Source: JAHIYU01 sp964476155 (GTDB taxonomy: Bacteria > Krumholzibacteriota > Krumholzibacteriia > LZORAL124-64-63). From it: a DNA stretch of 19,324 bases. The translations under genes and the position numbers were made by a program. Shown here piece after piece: positions 6,922 to 14,884 of the stretch; the first letter of the stretch is position 1; each line of letters starts with the position of its first letter. The notes under the pieces are model-generated. The model was given only the letters and a program-made list of their open reading frames with translations, did not search any database and was not told the origin of the DNA. Where the stretch lies: assembly GCA_964476155.1 (NCBI GenBank), contig CAYYYS010000049.1, positions 1 to 19,324 of the forward strand. The letters run 5' to 3'.

Positions 6922-9900
6922 ATGATGAAACGCACGCTGGCCCTGTTGTTGCTGCTCGCGCTGATCGGGGTTCCCGCGTCGGCGGGGGAGGACAAGGAGG
7001 ACGATCACGGCTTCAACGCCGGCGCCTTCTCGGCCCTGGAATATCGCCTGCTGGGACCATCGCTGATGTCCGGACGCGTGGGCGACTTCGCCGTCAATCC
7101 GCATAATCACGCCGAGTACTATGTGGCGGTCTGTTCGGGCGGCGTGTGGAAGACCACCAACGGCGGCACGACCTACGAACCGATCTTCGACGGGGAGGGC
7201 TCATACTCCATCGGTTGCCTGGCCCTCGATCCCAACAATCCCAATGTGTTGTGGGTGGGCACCGGCGAGAACAACAGCCAGCGCAGCGTGTCCTACGGCG
7301 ACGGCCTCTACAGGTCCGTCGACGGCGGCAAGCATTTCGAAAAGGTGGGCCTGGAGAACTCCGAGCACATCGGCATGATCGCCATCGACCCGCGCAACTC
7401 CGACGTGGTGTTCGTGGCGGCCCAGGGGCCGCTGTGGAACGCTGGCGACGATCGCGGCCTCTACAAGACGACCGACGGCGGTGCCACCTGGGAGAAGATC
7501 CTCGAAGTCGACGACGATACCGGCGTGAGCGAAATCCATCTCGACCCGCGCGATCCCGACACGATGTACGCGGTGACCTACCAACGGCGGCGTCACGTGT
7601 GGACGTTGCTCAACGGCGGCCCCGGCTCGGGTATCCAAAAAAGCACCGACGGCGGCGCGACCTGGCGCAAGATCCAACGCGGGCTACCCGGCGTGGAGTT
7701 GGGGCGGATCGGTATGGACATCGCGCCTTCGCAGCCCGACGTGATCTACGCCATCGTCGAGGCGGCCCAGGGCAATAGCGGTTTCTACCGATCGAGCGAC
7801 GCGGGGGAGAACTGGTCGAAGATGAGCGACTACGTGTCGACGAGCCCGCAGTACTATCAGGAGATCATGGTCGACCCCCGGGACCCCGATCTGGTCTGGT
7901 CCCTGAATACGTGGCTCGCCTACACCGAGGACGGGGGCGCGACCTGGGAGCGCGCATCGACGTCGGCCAAGCATGTCGACGACCATGGTATGTGGATCGA
8001 CCCCGACGACACGCGGCACATCCTCGTGGGTTGCGACGGCGGCATCTACGAGAGCTGGGACCGCGGCGCGCTCTGGGACTTCAAGGCCAACCTGCCGGTC
8101 ACCCAGTTTTACAAGGTTCACGTCGACTACGACGAGCCCTTCTACTGGGTCTACGGCGGCACCCAGGACAACAACACTCTCGGCGCGCCGCACCGCACGA
8201 TCAACGCGCACGGCGTGCGCAACGAGGACTGGCGCATCACCCAGGGCGGCGACGGTTTCGAACCGCAGGTCGACCCGACCGACGCCAACATCGTCTACAG
8301 CCAGTACCAGTACGGCGGGATCGCGCGCTACGACCGGCGCAATGGGGAGGGCATCGACATCCAACCCCAGCCCGCGTGGGGCGACGAGGCCTACCGGTTC
8401 AACTGGAACTCGCCGCTGCTGATCAGCCCGCACGATCACAAGCGGCTCTACTACGGTTGCCAGAAACTCCTGCGCAGCGATGACTACGGCAACTCGTGGC
8501 GCGAGATCAGCGGCGACCTGTCGCGCGATCTCGATCGCAACACGCTGGAGATCATGGGCAAGGTCTGGAGCGTCGATGCGGTCAGCAAGAACCGCTCGAC
8601 GTCATTCTATGGCAGCCTGATCGCGCTGGACGAGTCGACCTTGAAAGATGGCCTGATCTACGTCGGCAGCGACGACGGCCTGATCCAGGTTACGCGGGAC
8701 GGCGGTGTCAACTGGACCCGCTACGAGAAATTCAAGGGTGTGCCCGACATGTCCTACGTGGGCGACATCAAGGCTTCGCGCTTCGACGAGGGCACCGTCT
8801 TCGCCTGCTTCGACAACCACAAGAAGGGCGACTACAAGCCCTACCTGCTGCGCAGTGATGACTACGGTAAGTCGTGGAAGAATATCGCGGGCGACTTGCC
8901 TGAGCGCGGCACCGTCCACGTGGTTCAGCAGGACCACGTGAACAAGGATCTGCTGTTTGTGGGTACCGAGTTCGGCGTGTTCTTTACCGTCGATGGTGGT
9001 GAGCATTGGCTGCAGATGAAAGCCGGCGTGCCGACGATCGCGGTGCGCGACTTGGACTTGCAACGACGCGAGAACGACATCGCGTTGGGTACGTTCGGGC
9101 GTGGCATCTACATCCTCGACGACTACTCGCCCTTGCGCCACGTGAGCCCCGAACGCTTCGAGACCGAGGACGTCATCCTCTTTCCGATCCGCGATGCATG
9201 GCACTTTTTCCCGGCCACTCCCATGGGCGGCGGTCCGCGGGGCAACCAGGGCGACGGCTACTGGAGGGCGGACAACCCCGAACACGGCGCCGTCTTCACC
9301 TACTGGATCAAGGAAGGCGTCAAGACCCTGACCGAGCAACGCCGCAAGCGGGAGAAGGAGGCCGACGAGGCCGAGGAGACCTACGGCTACCCGACCTGGG
9401 ACGAGTTGCGTGCCGAGGATCGGGAGCGCGATCCCATGGTCGTGTTCACGATCACCGACCGTGACGGCAACGTGGTGCGGCGCCTCGAGGGCAGCAACAG
9501 TTCGGGTCTGCACCGATTGACCTGGGACATGTGCGACCCGTCGCTGCGTCCGGCCGGCACGTCGATCAGCGACAACTCGGGTCCGCTGGTGGCGCCCGGC
9601 GAGTACCGCGTGACCATGGCGCTGGTGGTTGACGAGACGGCCACGCCGCTCGGCGAGCCGCAGCTGTTCACGTTGAAGTCGACGGACATGGCGACCTTCA
9701 AGACCGACCTCGACGAGGTTGCCGCGTTCCGGTGCGAGGTCGCCGAACTGCAGCGCGCGACCCAGGCGACGTCGCGGTTCGCGGATGAACTGCAAGATCG
9801 TATTGACCGTCTGCGCGTTGCAGTGTTCAATACGAAAAGCGCGGGTGAAGACATGGTCGTCACGTTGCGCGATCTCGAGCTCCGACTGTTGGATCAGTTG

Positions 9901-10179
9901 CTCGTGCTCGAAGGCGACGGCACCGTCGCGAGCCGTAGCGAGCCCACGCCGCCATCACTGTCCGGACGCATCGGACGCGTGGCCTGGGGCGGCAGCGAGT
10001 CGACGGCCGAGCCGACGCGGACTCACCGCGAGACCGTCAAGCTGGTGTCGGACAAACTCCCGCCGGTGATCGACGAACTGGCGGCGCTCGATGCGGAACT
10101 GGAAAAGATCGAAACGATTCTGGAAGCCATGGGTGCGCCGTGGACGCCGGGACGGACCCCGGTGTGGAGGGCTGATTAG
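6922..10179 (+). CDS. large exported BNR-repeat (sortilin/VPS10-like) beta-propeller protein
   Basis: About 1085 aa. GAGGAG 6913-6918 supports ATG 6922 or 6925; a TTG at 6907 is less likely. The signal peptide is MMKRTLALLLLLALIGVPASA. At least eleven Asp-box-type repeats of the form S/T-x-D-x-G-x-x-W can be read across residues ~75-700, for example TTDGGATWEK, STDGGATWRK, SSDAGENWSK, TEDGGATWER, SDDYGNSWRE, TRDGGVNWTR, SDDYGKSWKN and TVDGGEHWLQ. This is the pattern of bacterial glycosyl-hydrolase-like/sortilin N-terminal propellers. A charged linker follows (~800-830), then a beta domain, then a helical C-terminal region (~925-1060). Such proteins are exported; many have no known substrate, and 'glycosyl hydrolase' in family names is not proof of activity. 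Co-transcription with the PepSY gene is likely. Confidence 0.85.
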   Translation: MMKRTLALLLLLALIGVPASAGEDKEDDHGFNAGAFSALEYRLLGPSLMSGRVGDFAVNPHNHAEYYVAVCSGGVWKTTNGGTTYEPIFDGEGSYSIGCLALDPNNPNVLWVGTGENNSQRSVSYGDGLYRSVDGGKHFEKVGLENSEHIGMIAIDPRNSDVVFVAAQGPLWNAGDDRGLYKTTDGGATWEKILEVDDDTGVSEIHLDPRDPDTMYAVTYQRRRHVWTLLNGGPGSGIQKSTDGGATWRKIQRGLPGVELGRIGMDIAPSQPDVIYAIVEAAQGNSGFYRSSDAGENWSKMSDYVSTSPQYYQEIMVDPRDPDLVWSLNTWLAYTEDGGATWERASTSAKHVDDHGMWIDPDDTRHILVGCDGGIYESWDRGALWDFKANLPVTQFYKVHVDYDEPFYWVYGGTQDNNTLGAPHRTINAHGVRNEDWRITQGGDGFEPQVDPTDANIVYSQYQYGGIARYDRRNGEGIDIQPQPAWGDEAYRFNWNSPLLISPHDHKRLYYGCQKLLRSDDYGNSWREISGDLSRDLDRNTLEIMGKVWSVDAVSKNRSTSFYGSLIALDESTLKDGLIYVGSDDGLIQVTRDGGVNWTRYEKFKGVPDMSYVGDIKASRFDEGTVFACFDNHKKGDYKPYLLRSDDYGKSWKNIAGDLPERGTVHVVQQDHVNKDLLFVGTEFGVFFTVDGGEHWLQMKAGVPTIAVRDLDLQRRENDIALGTFGRGIYILDDYSPLRHVSPERFETEDVILFPIRDAWHFFPATPMGGGPRGNQGDGYWRADNPEHGAVFTYWIKEGVKTLTEQRRKREKEADEAEETYGYPTWDELRAEDRERDPMVVFTITDRDGNVVRRLEGSNSSGLHRLTWDMCDPSLRPAGTSISDNSGPLVAPGEYRVTMALVVDETATPLGEPQLFTLKSTDMATFKTDLDEVAAFRCEVAELQRATQATSRFADELQDRIDRLRVAVFNTKSAGEDMVVTLRDLELRLLDQLLVLEGDGTVASRSEPTPPSLSGRIGRVAWGGSESTAEPTRTHRETVKLVSDKLPPVIDELAALDAELEKIETILEAMGAPWTPGRTPVWRAD

Positions 10180-10198
10180 CGAGCTCCCCTTACCAGCT

Positions 10199-10237
10199 GC
10201 CCCGCCGCTGTCATGGATGACGGCGGCGGGGCTCTTT
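10199..10237 (+). terminator. Rho-independent terminator after the BNR protein gene
   Basis: A 9-bp GC stem (10199-10207 with 10224-10232) topped by an inner 5-bp stem (GTCAT/ATGAC) is followed by CTTTTT. It lies between convergent genes, 19 bases after the BNR stop. Confidence 0.85.
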
Positions 10238-10253
10238 TTGTCCATAATTTGTG

Positions 10254-10724
10254 CTATTTACCAGAATTAGAGATTATGCTGGGCAAGTCCTCACCCTTCT
10301 CCACAAACCATAAAGAAATCGAATTCACGCAATGCCGCGTGTTTTTCTCCGTGAACCCCTCACCCAGAAACACATGCCCCAGATGCCCCCCGCAATTCCC
10401 GCACAGGATCTCCGTCCGCCGCCCATCCCGATCCGTCTCCCGCCGCACCGCCCCGGGAATCTCGTCATCAAAACTCGGCCACCCGCACCGCGCGTCGAAC
10501 TTGTCGGCCGAACGATACAACGGCGCGTTGCACCGCTTGCAAATGAATGTACCCGTCTTGTCGAACGCTTCGTACTTGCCGGAGAACGGGCGCTCCGTCC
10601 CCTTCTCCAGGATCACGTGCGCCTCCTGCTCGCTCAACTCGTTGTAGCTCACCGTCGAATCCTCCTTGGCAAGTCCGCCGAACGCAGCGGTCGCCAGCAG
10701 CAGGGATATGATCAACGTCTTCAT
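10254..10724 (-). CDS. msrB: peptide-methionine (R)-S-oxide reductase, exported MsrB
   Basis: 156 aa. Reduces the R-sulfoxide of oxidised methionine in proteins. Residues 1-19 form a signal peptide (MKTLIISLLLATAAFGGLA), so it acts outside the cytoplasm. Zinc-binding pairs Cys62/Cys65 (CKRC) and Cys108/Cys111 (CGNC), FDARCGWPSF (76-85) with a probable resolving Cys80, and catalytic Cys132 in RHCVNSISL are all present. AAGGA precedes the ATG. The gene begins 8 bases after the stop of the broken DinB gene, so the pair was probably one operon. Confidence 0.93.
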   Translation of the reverse strand: MKTLIISLLLATAAFGGLAKEDSTVSYNELSEQEAHVILEKGTERPFSGKYEAFDKTGTFICKRCNAPLYRSADKFDARCGWPSFDDEIPGAVRRETDRDGRRTEILCGNCGGHLGHVFLGEGFTEKNTRHCVNSISLWFVEKGEDLPSIISNSGK

Positions 10725-10732
10725 GACGGTCC

Positions 10733-11140
10733 TTACTTGATGACGCTGTCCTTGCCCAACAGTCGCCGCAGCACGCCGAGCTGTCCACAGTGGCAGCTTT
10801 CGTGAAAGACGAGGGCGGCCAGCAGCGAACCCACCGTCTCGTCGAGGTCGTTGCCGGGGCTAAAGGGGGCCGCGTCGCCACCGACGGTGACGGCGTCCGA
10901 ACCGCGATTGTACCGGTCGCGCCAGTCCTGTCCTCACACCGACTCGTGACCGAGCAACTCGAGGGTACTCATGCGGGTACCGGCGATGTGTCCCGCTACC
11001 CAGTTCAGGCAATTGCCCGCCGGGGCGGGTTGGGTCAGGCTCTCCGGGTGGGTGACGCTCTCGAGGGTCTTGTTGAAGACCCAGTGGGTGTAGGTGAATT
11101 GAACAGCCAGGGGCTGGGCGAGATTTAGGGGTGACGGCAT
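10733..11140 (-). pseudogene. DinB-family protein gene with in-frame opal codon and missing middle
   Basis: AGGAG precedes ATG 11140. The frame encodes a DinB-like start (MPSPLNLAQPLAVQFTYTHW... NCLNWVAGHIAGTR), meets TGA at 10936-10934 (codon 69, after LLGHESV), and continues in the same frame to TAA 10735-10733 with GQDWRDRYNRGSD and a typical DinB end (FHESCHCGQLGVLRRLLGK). A Trp codon (TGG) fits the stop position by family pattern. The reconstructed 135 codons are short: the segment between the third helix (LDETVGSLLAAL) and VFHES appears to be missing some 30-40 residues, which argues for a real pseudogene rather than only a base-call error. DinB proteins are four-helix metal-binding proteins, some acting as thiol-dependent S-transferases. 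Confidence 0.7.
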
Positions 11141-11265
11141 CGGGACTCCTTCCGGGTTGGCGTCGAGTAGTCGGAACTGCTTTGCTGACGATAATACACG
11201 TAACCACAGCGGTCTGTCGTCGTACTGATCAGGTCGATTTTTCTCCCACATGAAAGGCGCAGACC

Positions 11266-11637
11266 GTGAGCTCCCGCAACCACCTTGTGATCCTGCTGCT
11301 TTCGATGTCACTCATCGCGCTCTAGATGGCCTGGACGCGGATCTTTTCCGCCGAGTTCTTCTACACCTTCGCGTTCCTGGTCCTGTCGCTGGCGGTGATG
11401 GGGCTGGGCTTTGGCGCCCTGACGGTGCGCATGGCGCCGAGACCGGCCGACCCGCGACGACTCGGCGGGCTCCTGGTCGCCACGGCGGTGTCCGCCCTGG
11501 TCGCGCCGCCGCTGGTGTTCCTGATTCCGCCCGACTTCACGTTGGCTTTCGCCGGCGGCGTCGCCATGTGGAAGCTGGTGGCGGTGATCTGCTACATCCT
11601 GGCCTGGCTGTGCTACTTCCGGGAGGAAGCCTGGTAG
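11266..11637 (+). pseudogene. N-terminal remnant of a polytopic membrane protein (spermidine-synthase-like family)
   Basis: GTG 11266 opens a hydrophobic N-terminus (SSRNHLVILLLSMSLIAL), then TAG at 11323-11325, then the same frame continues for 103 codons (MAWTRIFSAEFFYTFAFLVLSLAVMGLGFGAL). This pattern, LE-x-A-x-TR-[IL]-F followed by a long FYxFAFL-x-SLA-x-GLG helix, is typical of the N-terminus of large membrane proteins with a C-terminal spermidine-synthase-like domain. A Glu codon (GAG) would fit the stop by family pattern. The frame ends at 11637 after a third hydrophobic segment, far short of the ~700-800 aa expected, and no continuation is visible. ATG directly follows the TAG, so re-initiation is possible. 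It is divergent from the DinB gene, with 125 bases between the two starts. Confidence 0.55.
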
Positions 11638-11752
11638 ATGGGCCGCCTCCGAGCGGTTTTCTCGCGTGATGGTGTAAGACCAAGCGTCTGCATAAAACAC
11701 ATCAAGTGCGCCGTCGCATCAGTGGCTATCAAGGGGAATATGCATGGCGTGA

Positions 11753-11780
11753 AGCCCCGGGGACCAGATTCCCCGGGGCT
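11753..11780. repeat. GC-rich inverted repeat upstream of the GWxTD gene
   Basis: A perfect 10-bp inverted repeat (11753-11762 with 11771-11780) with an 8-base loop. No clear T-run follows on either strand. It could be an old terminator or a leader hairpin. The rest of 11638-11843 shows nothing else I can support. Confidence 0.45.
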
Positions 11781-11849
11781 TGCTCGTTCGGGGGTGAAGC
11801 CGTAGTCTCATGCGGTTCTTCATCTCCATCCAGGCGGTATCCCGTGACT

Positions 11850-13607
11850 ATGATTCGTGACTGCTTCGTTCCGTTCGCCTTGGCGTCTCTGTTGCTCTTG
11901 CTGGCGGGTGCGTCCGGCGCGGCCCTGGTGCGCCCCTATCCCGGCTACGGCAACTTTCCCATGACCGTCGACGTGGCCTATCGCTGGCACGACGACGGGA
12001 CGCTCGACCTCGACGTCATGGTGGAGGTGCGTAGCGGGCATCTGCTGTTCATCCGGCCCCGCCGCGAACTGACTTCCCAGGCGGACGTGGACGTGACCGT
12101 GCGGCTCGACGGCATCGACGGCGCCGTCCACGAGATCGTGCGGCATCAGGTCATTCGCGAACTCACGCTGGAGAACGCCGTCTCCCTGGAGCGGGTCAAC
12201 AATTTCACCGTCACCCTCGAGGACGTGAAGTCTCTTAGCGGGGACCTGGGTGTGGAGGTCATCGACCGTCACCAGGAACGCAAGGGGCCGCGCGCGTGGC
12301 GCGAACATCCGCGGGCCTTCAGCGAGATGCATTGCTACTGGGTGGCGCCCATGCCGCCGGCCGAATTCGAGGGCTTCTCCCTGGGCGATCCGCTCTTTCT
12401 GCGCGACTACGTCGAAGTGGATCTGATGGGCCGGCGCATTCTGCGCAACGTGGACGACATCTACGCGGTCATGTTGGATCACATTCATCTGGCCCGGCAG
12501 TATGGCCTGCGTCAGAGGCATTTGCAGTTCGCCTGCGAGGTCTATCCGCCCGACGTGGAGCGTGCCGCCATCCTCGATCACGACGGCCTGCTGGTACAGA
12601 TCGTTTCGCGGGAGCTGCGCTTCGCCGCCAACGACACCGTCCTGTTCGACGATGTGCAGAAAACCCGGCTTGGCCTGGGCGAATCCATCATCATCTTTCA
12701 CGAGATCGATGTGGAGTCGCTGCCGCCCGGCGCCTTCCTGCTGAGCTTGGCGCCGCTGGACGGCAAGGGTCGTTCCTGGGTCACCGAGTTCGACGTGGTC
12801 TGGAGCCTGGGCGTGCCGCGCCGGCGCGGCGACGAGGAGCTGGCCATCGCCCGCCTGTTGCTCGATCCGGAACAGGTGGCGGACTTCAAGGGCGCCGACT
12901 CGGTGCTGCGGCAGGATATGCTCGACGCGTTCTGGGATCCCCTCGACCCCGAGTCGGACACACCCCAGAACGAGGCCTGGATCGAGTTTCAGGAGCGGGT
13001 CGGCTATGTGCGTCAGCATCTGGGCGGGTTCGGGCTGGACGGGTCGATGGACCCGCGCGCCGAGGTCTACCTGCGCATGGGTACGCCGTCGCGCATCGCC
13101 TTCGAGAAGGACACGTCCAACGAAGCCCTGCGCACCGATCCCAACCAGGACACCTGGATGGATTTTCGCGGCTTCGTCGACACGAGGCAGGGTGTTGATC
13201 TCCCAACCTCGGGCTCTACATCCGCCAGCGTGAGCGTGGCCAAGATCGGATCGGCATTCGACATGTCGGCCCAGCATTCGAGTGGACAGGAAGCCAATAC
13301 CGGTCTCGTCAGGGGACCGACCTCCGGTCGTTTCCCGAATTCCCGTACGGGGGCCCAGGTGGGCTCGAAGCTGCATCGCCTGGCCCGGCACTCCAAGGGC
13401 AACTCCGGGTTCAGGGAGCCCGTGTCCGAAACCTGGTTCTATGCCCACGGCGGCTTCCCGCTCTTTGCCCACGCCTGGTCCGACACCATGCCGCGCGGTT
13501 TCCAGTTCGGATATAAGGCGGACAAGGGAACGTACGAGCTGCGCTGGACGCGGGAGCTCGAGCCCGAAGTGTTCGGCGTGGTCGAGACGCAGCCGGCGAA
13601 TGAGTAG
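11850..13607 (+). CDS. exported GWxTD-domain-like protein
   Basis: About 585 aa from ATG 11850; GTG 11844 (six bases after AGGCGG) is an equally possible start. Signal peptide ~1-24 (FVPFALASLLLLLAGASGA). A beta-rich middle (~30-330) precedes a segment with the layout of the GWxTD domain: LDAFWDPLDPESDTPQNEAW, then EFQERVGYVRQHLGG, then AEVYLRMGTPSRI, and later ETWFYAHGG. The signature Gly-Trp-x-Thr-Asp itself is absent: the matching position reads GLDGSMDPRAEVY. Between the two GWxTD-like halves lies a low-complexity Ser/Thr/Gly-rich insert (~450-525). GWxTD proteins are known mainly from FCB-group bacteria, and their function is unknown. Confidence 0.75.
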   Translation: MIRDCFVPFALASLLLLLAGASGAALVRPYPGYGNFPMTVDVAYRWHDDGTLDLDVMVEVRSGHLLFIRPRRELTSQADVDVTVRLDGIDGAVHEIVRHQVIRELTLENAVSLERVNNFTVTLEDVKSLSGDLGVEVIDRHQERKGPRAWREHPRAFSEMHCYWVAPMPPAEFEGFSLGDPLFLRDYVEVDLMGRRILRNVDDIYAVMLDHIHLARQYGLRQRHLQFACEVYPPDVERAAILDHDGLLVQIVSRELRFAANDTVLFDDVQKTRLGLGESIIIFHEIDVESLPPGAFLLSLAPLDGKGRSWVTEFDVVWSLGVPRRRGDEELAIARLLLDPEQVADFKGADSVLRQDMLDAFWDPLDPESDTPQNEAWIEFQERVGYVRQHLGGFGLDGSMDPRAEVYLRMGTPSRIAFEKDTSNEALRTDPNQDTWMDFRGFVDTRQGVDLPTSGSTSASVSVAKIGSAFDMSAQHSSGQEANTGLVRGPTSGRFPNSRTGAQVGSKLHRLARHSKGNSGFREPVSETWFYAHGGFPLFAHAWSDTMPRGFQFGYKADKGTYELRWTRELEPEVFGVVETQPANE

Positions 13608-13649
13608 GATCATTCGGTAAGGCGATTTCGAGCCAGCGCATTTTTTAGC

Positions 13650-13677
13650 TTAACTTCCCGCGCTCAGACGCTATCAT
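13650..13677 (+). promoter_or_regulatory. candidate sigma70-type promoter for the YgjP-like gene
   Basis: TTAACT (13650-13655) and TATCAT (13672-13677), separated by 16 bases, lie 36 bases upstream of the chosen ATG. The region is AT-richer than its surroundings. Prediction by eye only. Confidence 0.35.
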
Positions 13678-13712
13678 GCCTCTGACCAAAACCCGTGCCG
13701 GATGGAGCCGAC

Positions 13713-14450
13713 ATGTGCCCCAGCGTTTCCGAGCGACAGGCCGTCGCCCTGATCCACAACAAACCCGTCCACTACCAGGTGCGCCGTAGTCGTCGCGCCC
13801 GTCGCCTCAATCTGCGCGTCAGCGCGCGCAAGGGGCTGGAGGTCGTGCTGCCCTGGCGTTGGACCCTGGCCGATGTGGACCATGCCCTCGACGTTCACGC
13901 CGACTGGATCGACCGTCAGGTCGAGGCCCACGGTGTGCGTCATGGCCCGGTCATTCGCGAGATGACTACCGGCCACAGCGTGCTGGTGCTGGGCGTCCCG
14001 CGCGAACTGTACATCGAAGCCCTGGACGCATCGCGACGTCGGGCCAAGGTCACCGCCGACAACGACAGCCTGCGCATCAGGCTGGGGCCCGACGACATGC
14101 TGGATCCCAAGCCGGCGGTGGAGCGGTGGTTGCGCAATCTGGCGCGCACGCACCTGAAGGCGCGGGTGCGCGACCTGTCCATCTTGCATGGATTCCAGCC
14201 GGGCAAGGTGATCATCGGGGAGCGGACGACACGGTGGGGGAGTTGTTCGAATCGCGGTAATCTGTCGTTCTGCTACCGACTGGTGATGGCGCCGCCCGAG
14301 GTGATCGACGCGGTGGTTTGTCACGAGCTTTGTCATCTGGCGCATTTGAATCATGGGGCGCGGTTTCATGCGTTGCTCGACGGGATTTGTCCTGATCATC
14401 GGGAGCGTATGGCTTGGTTGCGCGAGCATCATGACGAACTGTTCCTCTAG
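13713..14450 (+). CDS. YgjP-like (DUF45) zinc metallopeptidase-fold protein
   Basis: 245 aa from ATG 13713, which has GGAG five bases upstream; GTG 13695 is a less likely start. The family signature is complete: RTTRWGSCSNRGNLSFCYRL (171-190) and the zinc motif HELCH at 204-208 (VVCHELCHLAHLNHGARFH), with His214 a candidate further ligand. The N-terminal region (YQVRRSRRARRLNLRVSARKG) matches the usual start of this family. No signal peptide, so cytoplasmic. YgjP proteins have a peptidase fold; substrates are unclear, and E. coli YgjP has been reported to act on nucleotides. The last five sense codons and the stop form the outer base of the long palindrome that follows. Confidence 0.88.
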   Translation: MCPSVSERQAVALIHNKPVHYQVRRSRRARRLNLRVSARKGLEVVLPWRWTLADVDHALDVHADWIDRQVEAHGVRHGPVIREMTTGHSVLVLGVPRELYIEALDASRRRAKVTADNDSLRIRLGPDDMLDPKPAVERWLRNLARTHLKARVRDLSILHGFQPGKVIIGERTTRWGSCSNRGNLSFCYRLVMAPPEVIDAVVCHELCHLAHLNHGARFHALLDGICPDHRERMAWLREHHDELFL

Positions 14451-14697
14451 GGTACTCCTGCGGATCCTATCTACTCATACGCTTGTGGGCCGACACTGCA
14501 TGTGAGCGTGTCCCCATCACGGGGAGCGCTCTCCGGTCACATCCTGTGACCGGGTCGCTTGGCTTCCAGGCTTCTCCGCCATCCATGGCTCCGAAGCCTT
14601 CCAGACATCCCCGTGATGGGGACACGCTCACATGCAGTGTCTCGACAAGTGTATGAGCGTGCAGGATTCGTAAGAGTATCCCAGAGGAGCGGTTCGT
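14434..14697. repeat. long palindrome filling the YgjP-HD intergenic space (giant hairpin 1)
   Basis: Inner arms 14492-14525 and 14608-14641 are perfect 34-base complements. Outer arms 14434-14486 and 14645-14697 align without gaps over 53 positions with 40 identities. Of 13 differences, 8 are G-U pairs in the plus-strand (mRNA) sense, 4 are A-C and 1 is other. The 82-base centre holds a perfect 8-bp hairpin (14533-14553) and a second stem (14568-14599). The left arm starts in the last codons of the YgjP gene and includes its stop. The right arm ends about 32 bases before the HD-gene ATG once the duplicated gap is removed. No T-tract follows. No ORF inside. Confidence 0.85.
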
Positions 14698-14863
14698 GTG
14701 ATAATGCGNNNNNNNNNNNNNNNNNNNNNNNNNNNNNNNNNNNNNNNNNNNNNNNNNNNNNNNNNNNNNNNNNNNNNNNNNNNNNNNNNNNNNNNNNNNN
14801 NNNNNNNNTGAGCGTGCAGGATTCGTAAGAGTATCCCAGAGGAGCGGTTCGTGTGATAATGCG
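14654..14863. other. scaffold gap (100 N) flanked by an identical 55-base duplication
   Basis: 14709-14808 is exactly 100 N. The 55 bases before it (14654-14708) are identical to the 55 bases after it (14809-14863). This is what two contigs overlapping by one assembly k-mer of 55 look like when a scaffolder fails to merge them, so the true sequence probably has one copy and no gap. The break sits at the edge of the long palindrome, a likely cause of the assembly difficulty. Confidence 0.85.
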
Positions 14864-14884
14864 GGCAACCTGGAGGATATGGGT

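Noticed and set aside
5654..11325. Stop-codon recoding (TAG or TGA read as an amino acid)
   Set aside because: TAG is the ordinary terminator of several intact genes here (barrel, ZnuA-like, lepB, BNR, msrB, YgjP-like), TGA ends others, the residues expected at the internal stops differ (Tyr-, Trp-, Glu-like), and no recoding signal is seen.
11820..13613. 597-codon open frame on the minus strand opposite the GWxTD-like gene
   Set aside because: Same reason: the plus strand has a signal peptide and domain landmarks, while the minus-strand translation is His/Arg/Gly-rich and featureless.
14526..14607. Integron attC site or retron-like msr/msd in the hairpin-rich centre of palindrome 1
   Set aside because: No GTTRRRY/RYYYAAC core sites, no integrase, and no reverse transcriptase gene nearby.
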